64,000 nt of DNA from Cymodocea nodosa (GCA_036874045.1 JAZBRI010000009.1:2108001-2172000), one strand, 5' to 3'. Positions 27,801 to 39,543 are shown, numbered from the stretch's first letter. Made by a program: numbers and translations. The notes: generated from the letters alone by a model not told the origin.

Positions 27801-28905
27801 CATCGAAACACACACGTTCTAACCCACGTTTATATTTCGAATTTTCTTTAATCATCAGTCCTAGATCTCTGAAAAATTTCCTGCAAAATAAACTTTCTCG
27901 TCTAAAAATTTTTCATCAATGTAATAAGAAGTTGTTACTTTAATGTTAACTAAATGAGTAACACAAGTATATATATATAACTTAACGTTTCTAACTTAAC
28001 GAGTTCCTCATGTGCCATTTCACATGACAAGTACTGTAGCTAACTCAACAAACTAAGTCTGTGGTGTTATGCTAACTTAACGAACCAGCTTAACCTTTCT
28101 TTCGGAAGGTTAAATGATAACTCACCGAAAATAGTTTAAGTTTCGGATAGTTACGGATGTAAGTCACTGAAAAACTCTTTATACCATAAAACTAGTAAGA
28201 CACGTGTCAAGACCTGAAAACATGAATTAAGTTACCTTTCAGATAGTTACGACTGTAAGTCTCTGAAAAAACTTTAACTCACCGATTCAGTAATAAACAA
28301 ATGTTTTTATAATAAGAATTTTATCACGTGAAAAAATAACAACTTAAATTTATAACGCTAACCTAATGCATTTCCTTAGTGTTCAATATAGCAACTCAAT
28401 GCGTTTAGTTATATTAACTTAACGAGTTAAACATGTGCACCTCACGTGATACAATACAACATTCGTAACTTATAATTTCACCGTGTATAACACTAACTTA
28501 ACGAGTTCGTCTCTTCTTTTACTTACTAACTTAACGAGTTATCACGTGACCTATTTTAACTTTTAAGCCTCTAACTTAACGAGTTCTCACGTGACCTCTA
28601 TACAAACAAAACTCTAACTTAACGAGTTGTCTAAACATGCATTGTTCATGATACAGAAGATATAACTTTAAAACATATCATGTTTTTCAATAAAAACACA
28701 CGTTAACTTAACGTTTAGCTAAATGAGAAATTAATGCAATGAAACGACTAGTTATTAACTTCAGATCCAATATAGACAAGTATTTATATCAGTAAGCTTT
28801 TTCTGTATTAATTAATGATTTTAATTTCTTTTCACAAGCAATAACAATTGAGCAAATATGATTATTTTCATTCAGCACACATCTTCAAAACAAAAATACT
28901 CAACA
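27801..28905 (-). mobile_element. LTR-B, 5' two-thirds, minus strand
   Basis: Begins TGTTGAGTATTTTTGTTTTG at 28905 and follows the complete + strand LTR-B (30234-31843) closely for ~1.1 kb, to GTGTTTCGATGA, where copia gag takes over. It shares the five-fold GTCACGTGA / AACTCGTTAAGTTAG pattern. It differs in one block: 28088-28288 carries class II hairpins where the other copy carries class I. It sits inside the 3' untranslated region of copy gamma. Confidence 0.82.
28088..28288. repeat. Class II hairpin array inside LTR-B
   Basis: Contains TTTCGGATAGTTACGGATGT / AAGTCACTGAAAAA and CTTTCAGATAGTTACGACTG / TAAGTCTCTGAAAAA pairs around an ACACGTGTC box. The same order (hairpin, CTTAAGT, ...GACACGTGT) is found in LTR-C at 45408-45650. 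The corresponding site of the LTR-B at 30234-31843 has only class I units. Confidence 0.75.
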
Positions 28906-30228
28906 ATACTCGATTCAAAAGATATCCGTATTTCACAAAACAATTTTATCTTTTTAGAGCAGTATATGCATATTTGTACTTTAAAAGTTAATTTGAAAAG
29001 CTTGAATCATACAAGAGCTTTCTAGTGTACCCATGTATCAAGCTTTCAGTCAACAATCCTAGATATAATCAAGATCTTAGGTTGTCAAATTTAAAGAGTC
29101 CTTTTTCAAGTCAACAATCCTTACATACCTATCTACTCAAGTACAAAAGGCTCGTGATCAAACAAGTCAATAAATTCTCAAAATTTTTCTCTTTTTTTCC
29201 TTTTTTTTTTTCTTTTCAACATAGTATATGTACATATTTCATTAGTACAGATGCAATAAAACACAAATCTCATATAGTCCTACTTCTATAATTTACTGAA
29301 AATATGAATCCATATCAATAAGCTCATACTTTTTCTATAGTTTAATAAGATTTACACATAAATCATTCTACAAGTTTAATCAATAAAATTAGATGTATCC
29401 TTGCTCATATGCATCTCATTTAATCCAAAAATCAACATTTCAGCTCTTTCAGGATTTCAGATAATTTATTGAGTTTCAGTTAAGCATTTAGATTTCTTTT
29501 TAAAATCATAAAACTATTAAATTCATAAAATTCAGCAAAAGCATAAGATATTATATCCAGATTTGTATTAATAGTAAAATTTTGTAGCATCTTATATAGG
29601 ATTATAAATATAACATTCAAACAGTTATAATACTTAAAAATCTTATAATTTCAATTATCAGATAGTTACAACAAATTCATAAAAAAATTTCAATTTCCAC
29701 AAAACTTTTGCAGCACCATTCTAATTCCTCTAATTAACAAAATTACTTGGCTTTTAATCTAATTACTTGCCCCCCCCATACCTACATTTTACATTGTCCT
29801 CAATGTAAAAGATTTTATAGTAAATACAGTAATTATTAGTAGGCATGAATATTGTTTCGTTGACTTAGTACCTAACTCAATGAACTTAATTCGTTGAGTT
29901 AATGAATAACTCCACGAACTAAGTTTAAATGTAAATTCAGGATAAGTAATCAATTACATACCTTGTTCTTTTGTATCTTCTTCAATATCTTCCGACTTTT
30001 GATTCTGAAAAACTCTTCATTCACAAATAAAAGCAGAATATATAACAAATTAACAACAAAACATAAATTGTTAAAACAGTGCCTCGTGTGGAACCTAAGC
30101 TCCTATGCCTTTGGTAGCTCACAAGAGAGCTAGTTGGTTTCCAAGAACAGATACCAACAAACTGGATTGATATTTTTTTTTTCTTTTTATAAAACAAAAA
30201 CTACAAATTTTTCTTCCTTTTCTAAAAA
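28906..30228 (-). other. 3' untranslated region of copy gamma
   Basis: Reverse complement of 4330-5425 in copy alpha. The Athila-type GAGGACAATG box lies inverted at about 29795-29815 with CCCCCCCATACC at 29770. A class I hairpin is at 29868-29920. An 88-codon + strand ORF (29025-29291) is the antisense counterpart of the one in copy alpha. The region is cut by LTR-B insertions at both ends. Confidence 0.65.
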
Positions 30229-30545
30229 TAAATTGTTGAGTATTTTTGTTTTGATGATGTGTGCTGAATGAAAATAATCATATTTGCTCAATTACTATTG
30301 CTTGTGAAAAGAAATTAAAATCATCAATTAATACAGAAAAAGCTTACTAATATAAATACTTGTCTGTATTGGATCTGAAGTTAATATCTAGTCGTTTCGT
30401 TGCATTAATTTCTCATTTAGCTAAACGTTAAGTTAACGTGTGTTTTTATTGAAAAGCATGATATGTTTTAATGTTATATCTTCTGTATCATGAACAATGC
30501 ACGTTTAGACAACTCGTTAAGTTAGAGTTTTGTTTGTATAGAGGT

Positions 30546-30982
30546 CACGTGAGAACTCGTTAAGTTAGAGGTTTAAAGGTTAAAATAGGTCACGTGATAA
30601 CTCATTAAGTTAGTGAGTAAAAGAAGAGACGAACTCGTTAAGTTAGTGTTATACACGTGGTGAAATTATAAGTTACGAATGTTGTATTGTATCACGTGAG
30701 GTGCACATGTTTAACTTGTTAAGTTAACATAACTAAACGCGTTGAGTTGCTATATTGAACACTAAGGCAACGCGTTAGGTTAGCGTTATAAACTTAAGTT
30801 GTTATTTTTGCACATGGTAAAATTCTTATTATAAAAACATTTGTTTATTACTAGTTCGTTGAGATATCATAACACAACGGAAATGGTTCGTTGAGTTATC
30901 ATAACACAACGGAGATGGTTCGTTGAGATAGCATAATACCACGGACTTAGTTCGTTGAGTTAGCTACAATACTTGTCACGTG
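30546..30982 (+). promoter_or_regulatory. Cluster of five CACGTG (G-box) motifs in LTR-B
   Basis: CACGTG at 30546-30551, 30591-30596, 30654-30659, 30693-30698 and 30977-30982, most in a GTCACGTGA context and interleaved with AACTCGTTAAGTTAG. G-boxes bind bZIP and bHLH factors in plants. They lie 300-740 bp upstream of the TATAAAAGG box, so they could act as LTR enhancers; this role is inferred. Confidence 0.6.
30853..30980. repeat. 4 x 32-bp hairpin tandem repeat in LTR-B
   Basis: Units start at 30853, 30885, 30917 and 30949: (A/G)GTTCGTTGAGTTATC then ATAACACAACGGA. Each unit is itself an imperfect hairpin (TCGTTGAGTTAT / ATAACACAACGGA). The last unit is partial. Confidence 0.85.
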
Positions 30983-31879
30983 AAATGGCACATGAGGAAC
31001 TCGTTAAGTTAGAAACGTTAAGTTATATATATACTTGTGTTACTCGTTTAGTTAACATTAAAGTAACGACTTCTTATTACACTGATGAAAAACTTTTGGA
31101 CGAGAAAGTTTATTTTGCAGGAAAATTTTCAGAGATCCAGGACTGATGATTAAAGAAAATTCGAAATATAAAACGTGGGTTAGAACGTGTGTGTTTCGAT
31201 GAAGGAAAAAGAAAAGACGTGGAGAAGTGGAAAACTGGTAGTGGTTAAACGTGAAGGATATGCATGAAATGAAGATACAGTATAAAAGGCATAGAATTCT
31301 CATTGATCAATTTATCCTTGCACACAAAAAGAAAAATCTTTTCAAGGATCAAAACATCCCTACACACCAAAAGAAAAATCTTTTTCAGGGATCAAAAACA
31401 CCTCTTCGGGAAAATCTCTCAAGTGGAAGAAAGTTCAATGAAGCATAAAAAGGTAAGATTTTCGTCACTGAAGATTTGATATATCAGAAGAAAGCAAATT
31501 CGGTGAAGCATGAAAAGACAAGATATTCGTTACTAAAGAATTGCTGAAGAAGAAAAAGAAGAAGAAATATCTCAAACAGGGAGAAAAGTTTTAAATTCCG
31601 CAAATTAGTTTTCTTTATTTGTAGTTATGAAATTGTTTAGATGATACATGGTATCGAAATATAATTGCATCTACAATTTCTGAGGAGAATTGAATTGTAT
31701 ATTGTAATTGAAACCTTGAATAAAAATGATTTTATGAAAACAATGTCTCGACTTGTTTTTGAGTTTTAAAGTTTCAATTATATTTCAGAAAATATTAAAA
31801 ATACACAATTCACCTCCCTCTTGTGTAGCCATACAATCCTACATAAATACAGAGTACACACAACATTAAAAGTACAAAA

Positions 31880-33011
31880 TCACAACAATTGAAATGTAGT
31901 GACAATTGGAATAAACGTGTTAGTCCAAGCAAACTTTTTAGGCATAATTCTTCTTGCTATTAATTCTGTTTTAATGCAGTCTGCTTTCTTTTTTACTTTG
32001 TAAACTTGTATGTTATCTATACTAAATATAAGTGTATTACCATTAATAAATTGAAATGCAGAAAGGGATCCGTTTTTGTTCCAAGATAATGTACCTATTT
32101 CTATTTCTACATTTATTTCAATAAATTCCTCTTCCCACTTCCATTCATTTAGGTCTTTCATAATCCATATTTGAAATTTCATTAGTTCATCCTACAATCT
32201 TATCAAACATAAAGTAGGATCATCATATTCATTATACCACATTCCTAATTGAATTTTATCATATTCTGAAGATGGTAGTTTAGCTATATCACTCGGTATA
32301 AGTAATATTTCTATAAAGTCATCATCATAATTGTCTATGCTTACTATGTAAAAATCAAATCTAAATGCAACTGATATATCTGTGATTAGATATATATATC
32401 TATCAAGTATGACATGTATGCTGTTAATTAAAGTTTTCTGTCCTAGATATATCAAAGTATTTTCAATCCATGATCTATTTAGAAAATTATACACACTTAA
32501 GCATAAATCCTCATCCCAATTTCCAATTGGTCACCAATAATACGATTTTTCAGGAATGGTCGAATTTTTATTAGAAAATGTTAAAGCTTACCCACAATTT
32601 TCAGTTGGTACTTCATATCTATTAGGCCTTCCTATATTCCATTCTTTTCTAGTGATAGGATTTCTAATCAAAATATCAGGTAACAGAATTGCATACCTTG
32701 GTTTGGTTCTGTAAATAATTAATCATTCATCTATCCCCATAATATGATCTATTCCTTTATGTATTGGGTGGAATTCCAATAGTTTCTTCCATATTTAGAT
32801 ATTCATAGCTGATTGAACTACGATTAAATGACTTCCATAAAAATCCATCTCTAATCTTCATCATTTTTGTAGCTTTTTGTCCATGAAAATATTTTTCTCT
32901 AACATAGTCTTTAATTTCCTTTGATACACAACACTATTTGCATAGATCTTTAGCTGACAGGTTACTCAATACTTCCCTCAGTGCATCCAATGGTAATTTC
33001 ATCAATTCCAT
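31880..33011 (-). pseudogene. F-box/F-box-associated-domain gene carried by the LTR-C element, copy gamma
   Basis: About 375 codons. The F-box opens the protein (MELMKLPLDALREVLSNLSA ... CVSKEI), followed by FLWKSFN, LIRNPITRKEWNIGRPN, VYNFLNRSW, the acidic DNYDDDFIEIL, and a C-terminal F-box-associated stretch KFQIWIMKDLNEWKWEEEF...FINGNTLIF, ending at 31880. SCF F-box proteins pick substrates for ubiquitination. Stops occur at least after LCK, after PPNT, in the TENCG region, near 32538 and before the DELMKFQ segment. It lies downstream of gag on the same strand, as the displaced copy beta does. A T-rich run ending TTATATAG precedes the ATG by ~11 nt and could be a splice acceptor. Whether it was captured from the host is inferred. 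Confidence 0.72.
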
Positions 33012-33230
33012 CTATTGTGATTCTATATAACATAAACAAAAATTTAACAAAGACAAAATCAACATAGCTACTTACTTATCCTCGTGGAGTTAGTTCATAA
33101 CTCAATGGACTAAGTTCGTTGAGTTAAGTAATAACTCTACGATATTACTAACTATAATTAAACTTACATTTTTTCTTTTATATTTTTTTTTACTTATTAT
33201 ATTATACATAGTTGTTTCAATTATACTGCT
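33012..33230 (-). other. Spacer between gag and F-box gene, copy gamma
   Basis: Contains a class I hairpin set (33082-33150: GTGGAGTTAGTTCATAACTC, AAGTTCGTTGAGTTA, TAACTCTACG). No ORF. Confidence 0.6.
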
Positions 33231-34480
33231 TCATTCAATTTCCCTCCCAAAGAATGTATCAATTTCATTAACAATTCTGTTGACAGGGTTAGGTATTACT
33301 TGCATTGGCAATCATCTAGTAGGTCTAACTTCTATTGATTCCTTTTGTCTAGGGGGTATATTTCTATTCATATTTTGATTTTGAATGGCAGTATTTCCAA
33401 ATACAAAATCTAAACGATTGTTTAATTGTTGAATTATCTTTTCTAACTTCTCTATTCGAGATCCTTATTCAATTAATGCTTCATAACTTATATTTTTATC
33501 ATTTATATTTTCTCCTCCCTGGAAATTGTTTTCTCCAAGATAGATTCGAGTGATTTCTCCAATTAGGGTTATAAGAATTTCCAAAGTTATCTTTCTGGTT
33601 TCTAGCATAAATAATATCTAAATCATTAATGTTCACATTCTTTTCTACTAGTTTTTGATTTAATGATAACTCTTCTATTTTCTTTGTTAACTCAATTAAT
33701 TTAACTTCAAACATAGTGCTTGAATCTATTTCATGCATTCCCCTTGACAATATTCTTTTACTTGTAATAGCTTCAGCCAAAATTTCTCATTGTATAGTTC
33801 TTTTTGCAAAGTTTTCTAAGTATGCCCATGCTTCTTCACTACATAGTTTTAAAAATCCATTCTGACAAGTAGATTCTAATAAAGATTTCGTTAAAACATC
33901 TATGCCTTCATAAATAATACCTATTAATTGTGCTTTACTCATTGCATGATGTGGACATTGAGTTAGTAAATCTTTAAATCTTTCAAAATATTTTTAGAAT
34001 GATTCTCCCTGTTTTTAGCTACACATTAATATTTCTTTTTTCTTTTTAATCGTTTGATGTGTTGGATAATATTTTTCAGAAAAACAAAACAAAATTTAGT
34101 CAATGTAGAAATTGAATTAGGCGACAGAGTATATAATCATCTCTTAGTTGTGTCTTTTAAAGCAAAAGGGATATATCTAAGTTTAATAGCATCAATACTC
34201 ATGTTTGGCATTTCATTATTTGACAAACTTCATTAAATTCTCTAAGGAAATAATAGGCATCTTCTCGTTCTAATCCATGAAAGTATAGCAATTGACTAAT
34301 ATAATTAGACTTTAATTCAAACCTATCTCCCTCAAAGTTTGGCAATTGAATACATGAATGTTCATCAACTAGTTTAGGATATGGAATTTTCCCTAATGGT
34401 TTTTCTACTAGAGCAACCATATCTTCATTCTCTTTTAGAGAAAGGTTAGCTACACCCCTAAGGATTTCGTTAAAGTCTAA
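33231..34480 (-). pseudogene. Athila-like gag, N-terminal half, copy gamma
   Basis: Same protein as 23004-24250: LDFNEILRGVANLSL near 34480, PNFEGDRFELKSNYISQLLY, YYFLREFNEVCQ, then the gag core, FLKLCSEEAWAYLENFAKRT, ILSRGMHEIDSSTM, NPNWRNHSNLSW and a final TGA at 33231. Stops and at least one frameshift (near 34050 and 33790) inactivate it. It lacks the C-terminal half of Gag, which in this element is attached to the protease-RT block at 43690-44639, more than 9 kb upstream in the reading direction. That placement is unlike any standard Athila element. Confidence 0.8.
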
Positions 34481-35543
34481 TTCAGAAAATATTTCAATAC
34501 GGCTCTGTGTTGAATAATCCTATGTAGGTGTTCTTACTAATCGTTTAATACTAAGAGAACGAATCCATGTGCTCATAAACTCTTAACATAAAGTAAAATA
34601 GTAGAAGATTAATTACATACTAGTCTAACACTTTGTTTTCAGTAAATAGTTGTTGACGGATGAAGTTGAATCAGCTACTTCTCCTTCCAGTTCCCCAATG
34701 AATTTTCTTTCTTGTCCTTAAGTGCTGGTAACTAGTAAATAACATTCTGTTCTATATTTATAATGCACGTCCATAAGGCAAATGAAACTTGTTATAAGAA
34801 CGTGTCTTGTAACGTGTAGTATGGTTCCTATTTTTATGGATACGTGTTTCACTTCTAATTTCAAATTTCAGTAACCACTAAACCCACAAAGTTCCGTTCG
34901 TGGCTGAAAGAATAACCATTCAGCTTAATCTACGAACTAACCTCGTTGAGTTACAATTAACTCAACGGACTAGCTTTGGTTACTATTTCTAACTTAACGA
35001 ACTAACTTCGTTAAGTTACAGCTAACTCAACAGACTAGCTTCATTGAGTTAACACTTAGCAAATTTCTAAAACTTACTCCTCATATTAACTTCTATATTT
35101 TTTTTCTCCTACATTTTGTCAACTTCAATAAACTTAAATACATGTCATTAATGCAATGTTTTAATGTGACTCATTTAAATCTGAACATTTTATGTATATT
35201 TAACTTATAGTTCATTTCCTGTTGTGCAAAATTTACATTTTACTTTTCAACATGCAAATATTTTCAAGCATTAACCAATTATCCTGCATTTAATTATGTC
35301 ATTTATAAAATTTGTAAATCTTTTAAACAATCTTGCATGTCTTTAAACAGTTATATAATATTCAATGTAGTTCAATTCTATCATTCATTCTCAAACACGA
35401 ATGCAAAAACATCTGAAATTCAAACATTCATTTATATAAATATTATTTTACATTACAAGCAATTAGAAATTTTTAATACAAGTAGATGAATAATATATTT
35501 TAATCTTTCTTCTTAAGTTCGTCTACTTCCTTCTAGAGTTTTT
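34481..35543 (-). other. Spacer between transposon ORF and gag, copy gamma
   Basis: Non-coding, colinear with 2740-3945 of copy alpha and 24509-24986 of copy beta. It has a row of class I hairpins (34925-35050: CTCGTTGAGTTACAATTAAC..., AACTTCGTTAAGTTACAGCT...). Nothing resembling an LTR or a primer-binding site is visible, so the ORF and the gag on its two sides appear to belong to one unit. Confidence 0.6.
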
Positions 35544-36417
35544 CTAATTGTTGCTCAAATGATTTATCCTCTCTACAGCTCCTGTAATGCCTCGAGAAGG
35601 TACAGTCATCTTAGTAGCAACATAATTTCTGTATTCTTTCACTAAAATGGTTCTTGATCTTATCCTTTTGGATGTCCATTTCGTGAAATCAATACTATCC
35701 ACCATTAGTAGTGGAATCAGATCTCCATAAAATAATTTCTTCTTTACTATTCTTAACTTGGAGATAAATACTACAGACCAATTAACATGAATTCTGTTTA
35801 CAACTGCATATGTGGCCCATTTGACAAATTGACTAAGTTCAATATTGTGGCCTTGTCGTTGGTAGACATTTTTAATCAAAATGCTAGCTACCATGTGTGC
35901 TTTACCATTTAAGTGCTTTAGTCTGTTTAATAATGGCACACCAGGATTGATAGCTAAATAGTCCTTTATTATCTGTTCTGTCCACTCGACTGTAGTTGTT
36001 TCTTCTAGAATTTATATTCCTTCATTTTTCAGTCCGAAAATATTGTGGAGAAGCTCTGGTGTTATCTGTACATTAGCTTGCTCCATGTTGGAAATTAATC
36101 AACTTTCTCCTTCTCTTAAATTTGCATAGAAATAGGGCACTAGATTTTCATATACTGCATGCCCTCTCTGTTGAGAAATAAATTGTAGTAGACCTTAGAT
36201 CTCAAATAAGTCCTTAATTTCTTGCATACCATCCTAGTTTACTAGTCTATTGTAAATAATATCATACCCATTTATCTCTTGATATTTATTATAAGCTTCC
36301 TGATTCCAAAAGTGTACTTCATTTAGAATGGTAACTTTAGCGAGGTAAGAAATTTGCATTTGTTGCTTTAAAGGGGTTTGTTCTTGAATTTCTTCATCCT
36401 CATGCTAAACTTGAATT

Positions 36418-38053
36418 TGCTAGAAATGTTCAATGTTCAAGCTTTAATTTTGCCCATTTTTAATGAATTTTATAAGTAATTTTGCATGATATTATCTATC
36501 TATGGTGGATAAATGATATTAATTATGGGTAATATAAGTCTTGAAATATAGTGCAATATAGAAATTTAATCAACAAGTGCATCCCCATTAGATATAATTT
36601 TACATATAACTCATTGATTTTATTTTAAATGTCCTATCCTATGTTGGCTAACATCTCTTGGAGTTCAATTTCCATTAATTATAAGTAACACACATGTGGA
36701 AGGAGCTTATTGCAAAAGACAAAAAGAAGATGTAAATAATCAAAGTTGGTGGACTAAACTTTAAAGAAGTGGACATGCCAACACCTCATTGGCTCCCTTA
36801 GATCTATGGATTCTCATTGGAGGGTAATACACTTGATGTTGGAAGTTGGTGGGATGGCGCGAGAGAAGCACGAGCGAGAGACGTACGCGTAGAAGACGTA
36901 CGCGCAACCGAGAATCTGTTCGCTCGGTGATATCCGCCCGATGGAGAGAATTATTTAAGGGCTAGAAGAAATAATTACGAGAGGGACATACGCGACCGAG
37001 AGCTGAGCGTCCGAAAGAACAATGCGTACGAGAGGTGGAGACGCGGCTAAGCATCCGAGCATCCTTGTGGGAGTGAAAGCTCTTCCCAAGCTCCCTAGTA
37101 AAGCTCCATTGTGTAAGTTCCTCTACTACAGATTTTCAAAGCTCACCAAGGTAGTGACAGCCCTTGGAAAGTTTGTTTTCTGGTAGTAGAGGAAAGCTAG
37201 AAGAGTTTGGTAGAGATACATTTATTGTTTATGATGTCTTAGTAGGATTAAATGTGTGTTCAAGTTTAATTACTGCATTGTTCTCTTAATTTCAGTTTAC
37301 ATTCACTTGATTTGTTGGGACCATACATAAGACTTTCACAAGAGTGGTCGACACCTATGTATGGTATACTTGGCACATATGAATGTGAAGTGTTGATTCA
37401 AGGAGAAGAAGAGGAGTATAAGAACTTGGAAGTATATTGTGTTGAATTTCTTCTTAATGAAGAACCTCTCATTTACCTTAGTTGTTAATTTTAATTTCAG
37501 TAGTTAGCTGAATTTGTTATATCTTATATTGATCACATTTTGTCCAAATCAATCTCCAAAAAGAATTTCTAATACAAGTAGTATAGTATAGTTTAGCTAG
37601 ATTAGCAAATAGCATAGTTGCATGCATTTAGTATAAATTAGAATAGAGTAGCATAGCCTATTGAATCTTCGTATTTTATTTTTCTTTCCTCAATATTGAT
37701 GCATTGATATCACTTCTGAAATCACGTGGAACTTGTGTGCATGTTATAATTGAATGAGTTGATAGATTTACAAGTAAAGAAATTGATTCACATCACCATT
37801 TTGCACAATACATTGCCTTGAAACTGCATGATTTGTGAGCTTGTGTTAATTTTGATTATTCTACATTCACATGTCATTAATTTACTGAAGTATACCTAAG
37901 AGCTTGAAGAACAAGTTGAGTAATAGTTGATTAAGTCATAAATACAATCCTTGTGGAAGAATGACCTGTATTTGCCATGTACACCAAAAGAACTATGTAC
38001 TTGTAGTAAAGCTTGAGCTAAAAATATAGCTCAACACTCAACAGATTCCTGCA
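36418..38053. mobile_element. LTR-E, probable solo LTR inside the transposon ORF
   Basis: Interrupts the transposon ORF. The ends are TGCTAGAAAT... and ...GATTCCTGCA, an imperfect inverted pair; flanks are T-rich (AATTT and TTTTT), so no clean duplication. The interior is unlike its host: a GC-rich patch (36850-37080) with ACGTACGCG repeats and CGAGAG motifs, and a 3' part with AATACAATCCTTGTGGAAGA, of the kind seen near the 3' ends of gypsy LTRs. No ORF. Only one copy in the window. Confidence 0.6.
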
Positions 38054-38863
38054 TTTTTGCTTCTATTTCTGTCTGTGGTGGAGAGCCGACAGAACTCTCT
38101 ACTCTATCTTGAATTCTTTTAATTAATTGTTGAAGAGTTTCTCCCTCTTCAATGGAATTTGTCGAGTCATTTCTTTCTTGTTCAATGTGTACTTGTTCAG
38201 CTTCTTATTCAGTTTCTGTTCTTTCTTCTTCCTCCTAGCTACCAATCTGCATTGTCATTGTTCTTTTTGATTTTGTGGCAGATTGGGATGGAGTCATAGG
38301 CAAATCAACTTCTACCCTAATTTCAGTTTCTTCTCTTTGTACAGGCTGTAGACTAATTTCAACATGTTTTCCTTCTTCTCTTTGCTCTTGCTACTACTAC
38401 TCCTGCTCATCCTCAGATTCGGATAGCAAGTCTACAAAAATGGGCTCTACAGACCCTACTGATATTTGCATCTCAAATTTAATCTCTTCTTGAGGTTCAG
38501 ACACTATCTCTTTTCCTTTCCTTCTTCTAATTAGCTGTGCTTGATCTTCCTCTTCCTCCTCTAAGATTAAATTTACAAAAATGGGCTCTGTAAGCCCTCG
38601 AGCCACAAGTACTAGCCCTTCCTGTTTTACTCTTTCTATAACTACTAGTCTCAAAAGACCAGCTTCAACTTCTTTGGTAGCCATTGATCTAACTACCTCC
38701 TGATGCTGTTCTACTTTAATTTTGTATTGGGCCCTCAACTTTTCTTCAGCCCGTCTTTTCTTTATGGCATCATACAGGATATGTGCCTTAACCATAGCCA
38801 TTTCTTCATCATCTCCTTGGTCTTTTGCTGTTTTGACCAAGCTAGCAAACTCTTTATCGTCTT

Positions 38864-39502
38864 TGTTAGGTATTTAATTTTGATGATGTATGCTTTATTA
38901 ACGTATTTAAATAAGTCTACATAATATTCTCTAAGTATATTTCTTTAAGTATAATAGTTAACAGATTATCGGAAAATTTCATTTTTATGTCGGATAAATT
39001 AAAGATTTCCAAAGAGCTAGATTTGCAATAGTTAAACTTTTGGATAGTTAACGTTTCGTTTTTGTCGAATACTTTTTGTTAAAAACTCGTATAGTTAACT
39101 TATCCGCACGTGTGTTTTTAATGTTTTAAGTTGTCACGTGTTTTCCATGTGCGTTCGGTAATGAAAAATCGAATAGTTAGATAACTGTTTGAGTTTTTAT
39201 ACGCATGGATAGATAACTATTCGAGTTTTATAAAAGGACTCACGAACAGATAAGTTTCTTTGTTTAGTCACGTGTTTTGCAGGTGCAAAAACTCGAAGAG
39301 TTGAAGGATAAGTGTTCGAGTTTGGCAGGAGTTAAAGGATAAATGTTCGACTAAATCGAAGACTTAGAAGATATTCTACAAGACTCCAGGAAGATAGAGT
39401 TTCAGTGAATCTACGAGTGAAGATCGTGGAAACTCAAAATGTTAGTGAAGAAAGTGGAAATTTAAATAGAAAGTAATTTGGATTAAAGAGAAAATTAATA
39501 TG

Positions 39503-39543
<41 letters not shown>

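Larger units (their letters stand above)
30234..31843 (+). mobile_element. Solo LTR-B with 5-bp target-site duplication
   Basis: Complete LTR of 1610 bp, TGTTGAG...ATCCTACA, flanked by the direct repeat TAAAT at 30229-30233 and 31844-31848. No internal region is present, so it arose by LTR-LTR recombination after insertion. Removing it rejoins the region downstream of the F-box gene with the rest of the 3' untranslated region of copy gamma. It holds a 32-bp hairpin array (30853-30980), five CACGTG boxes, a TATAAAAGGCAT box (31281-31292) and a purine-rich GAAGAAAAAGAAG run. The CACCTCCCTCTTGTG end is of the type seen in SIRE-like copia LTRs. Confidence 0.9.

Noticed and set aside
30853..30980. 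Regular 32-bp repeats as a CRISPR array
   Set aside because: There are no unique spacers between units, no cas genes, and the context is a plant LTR.
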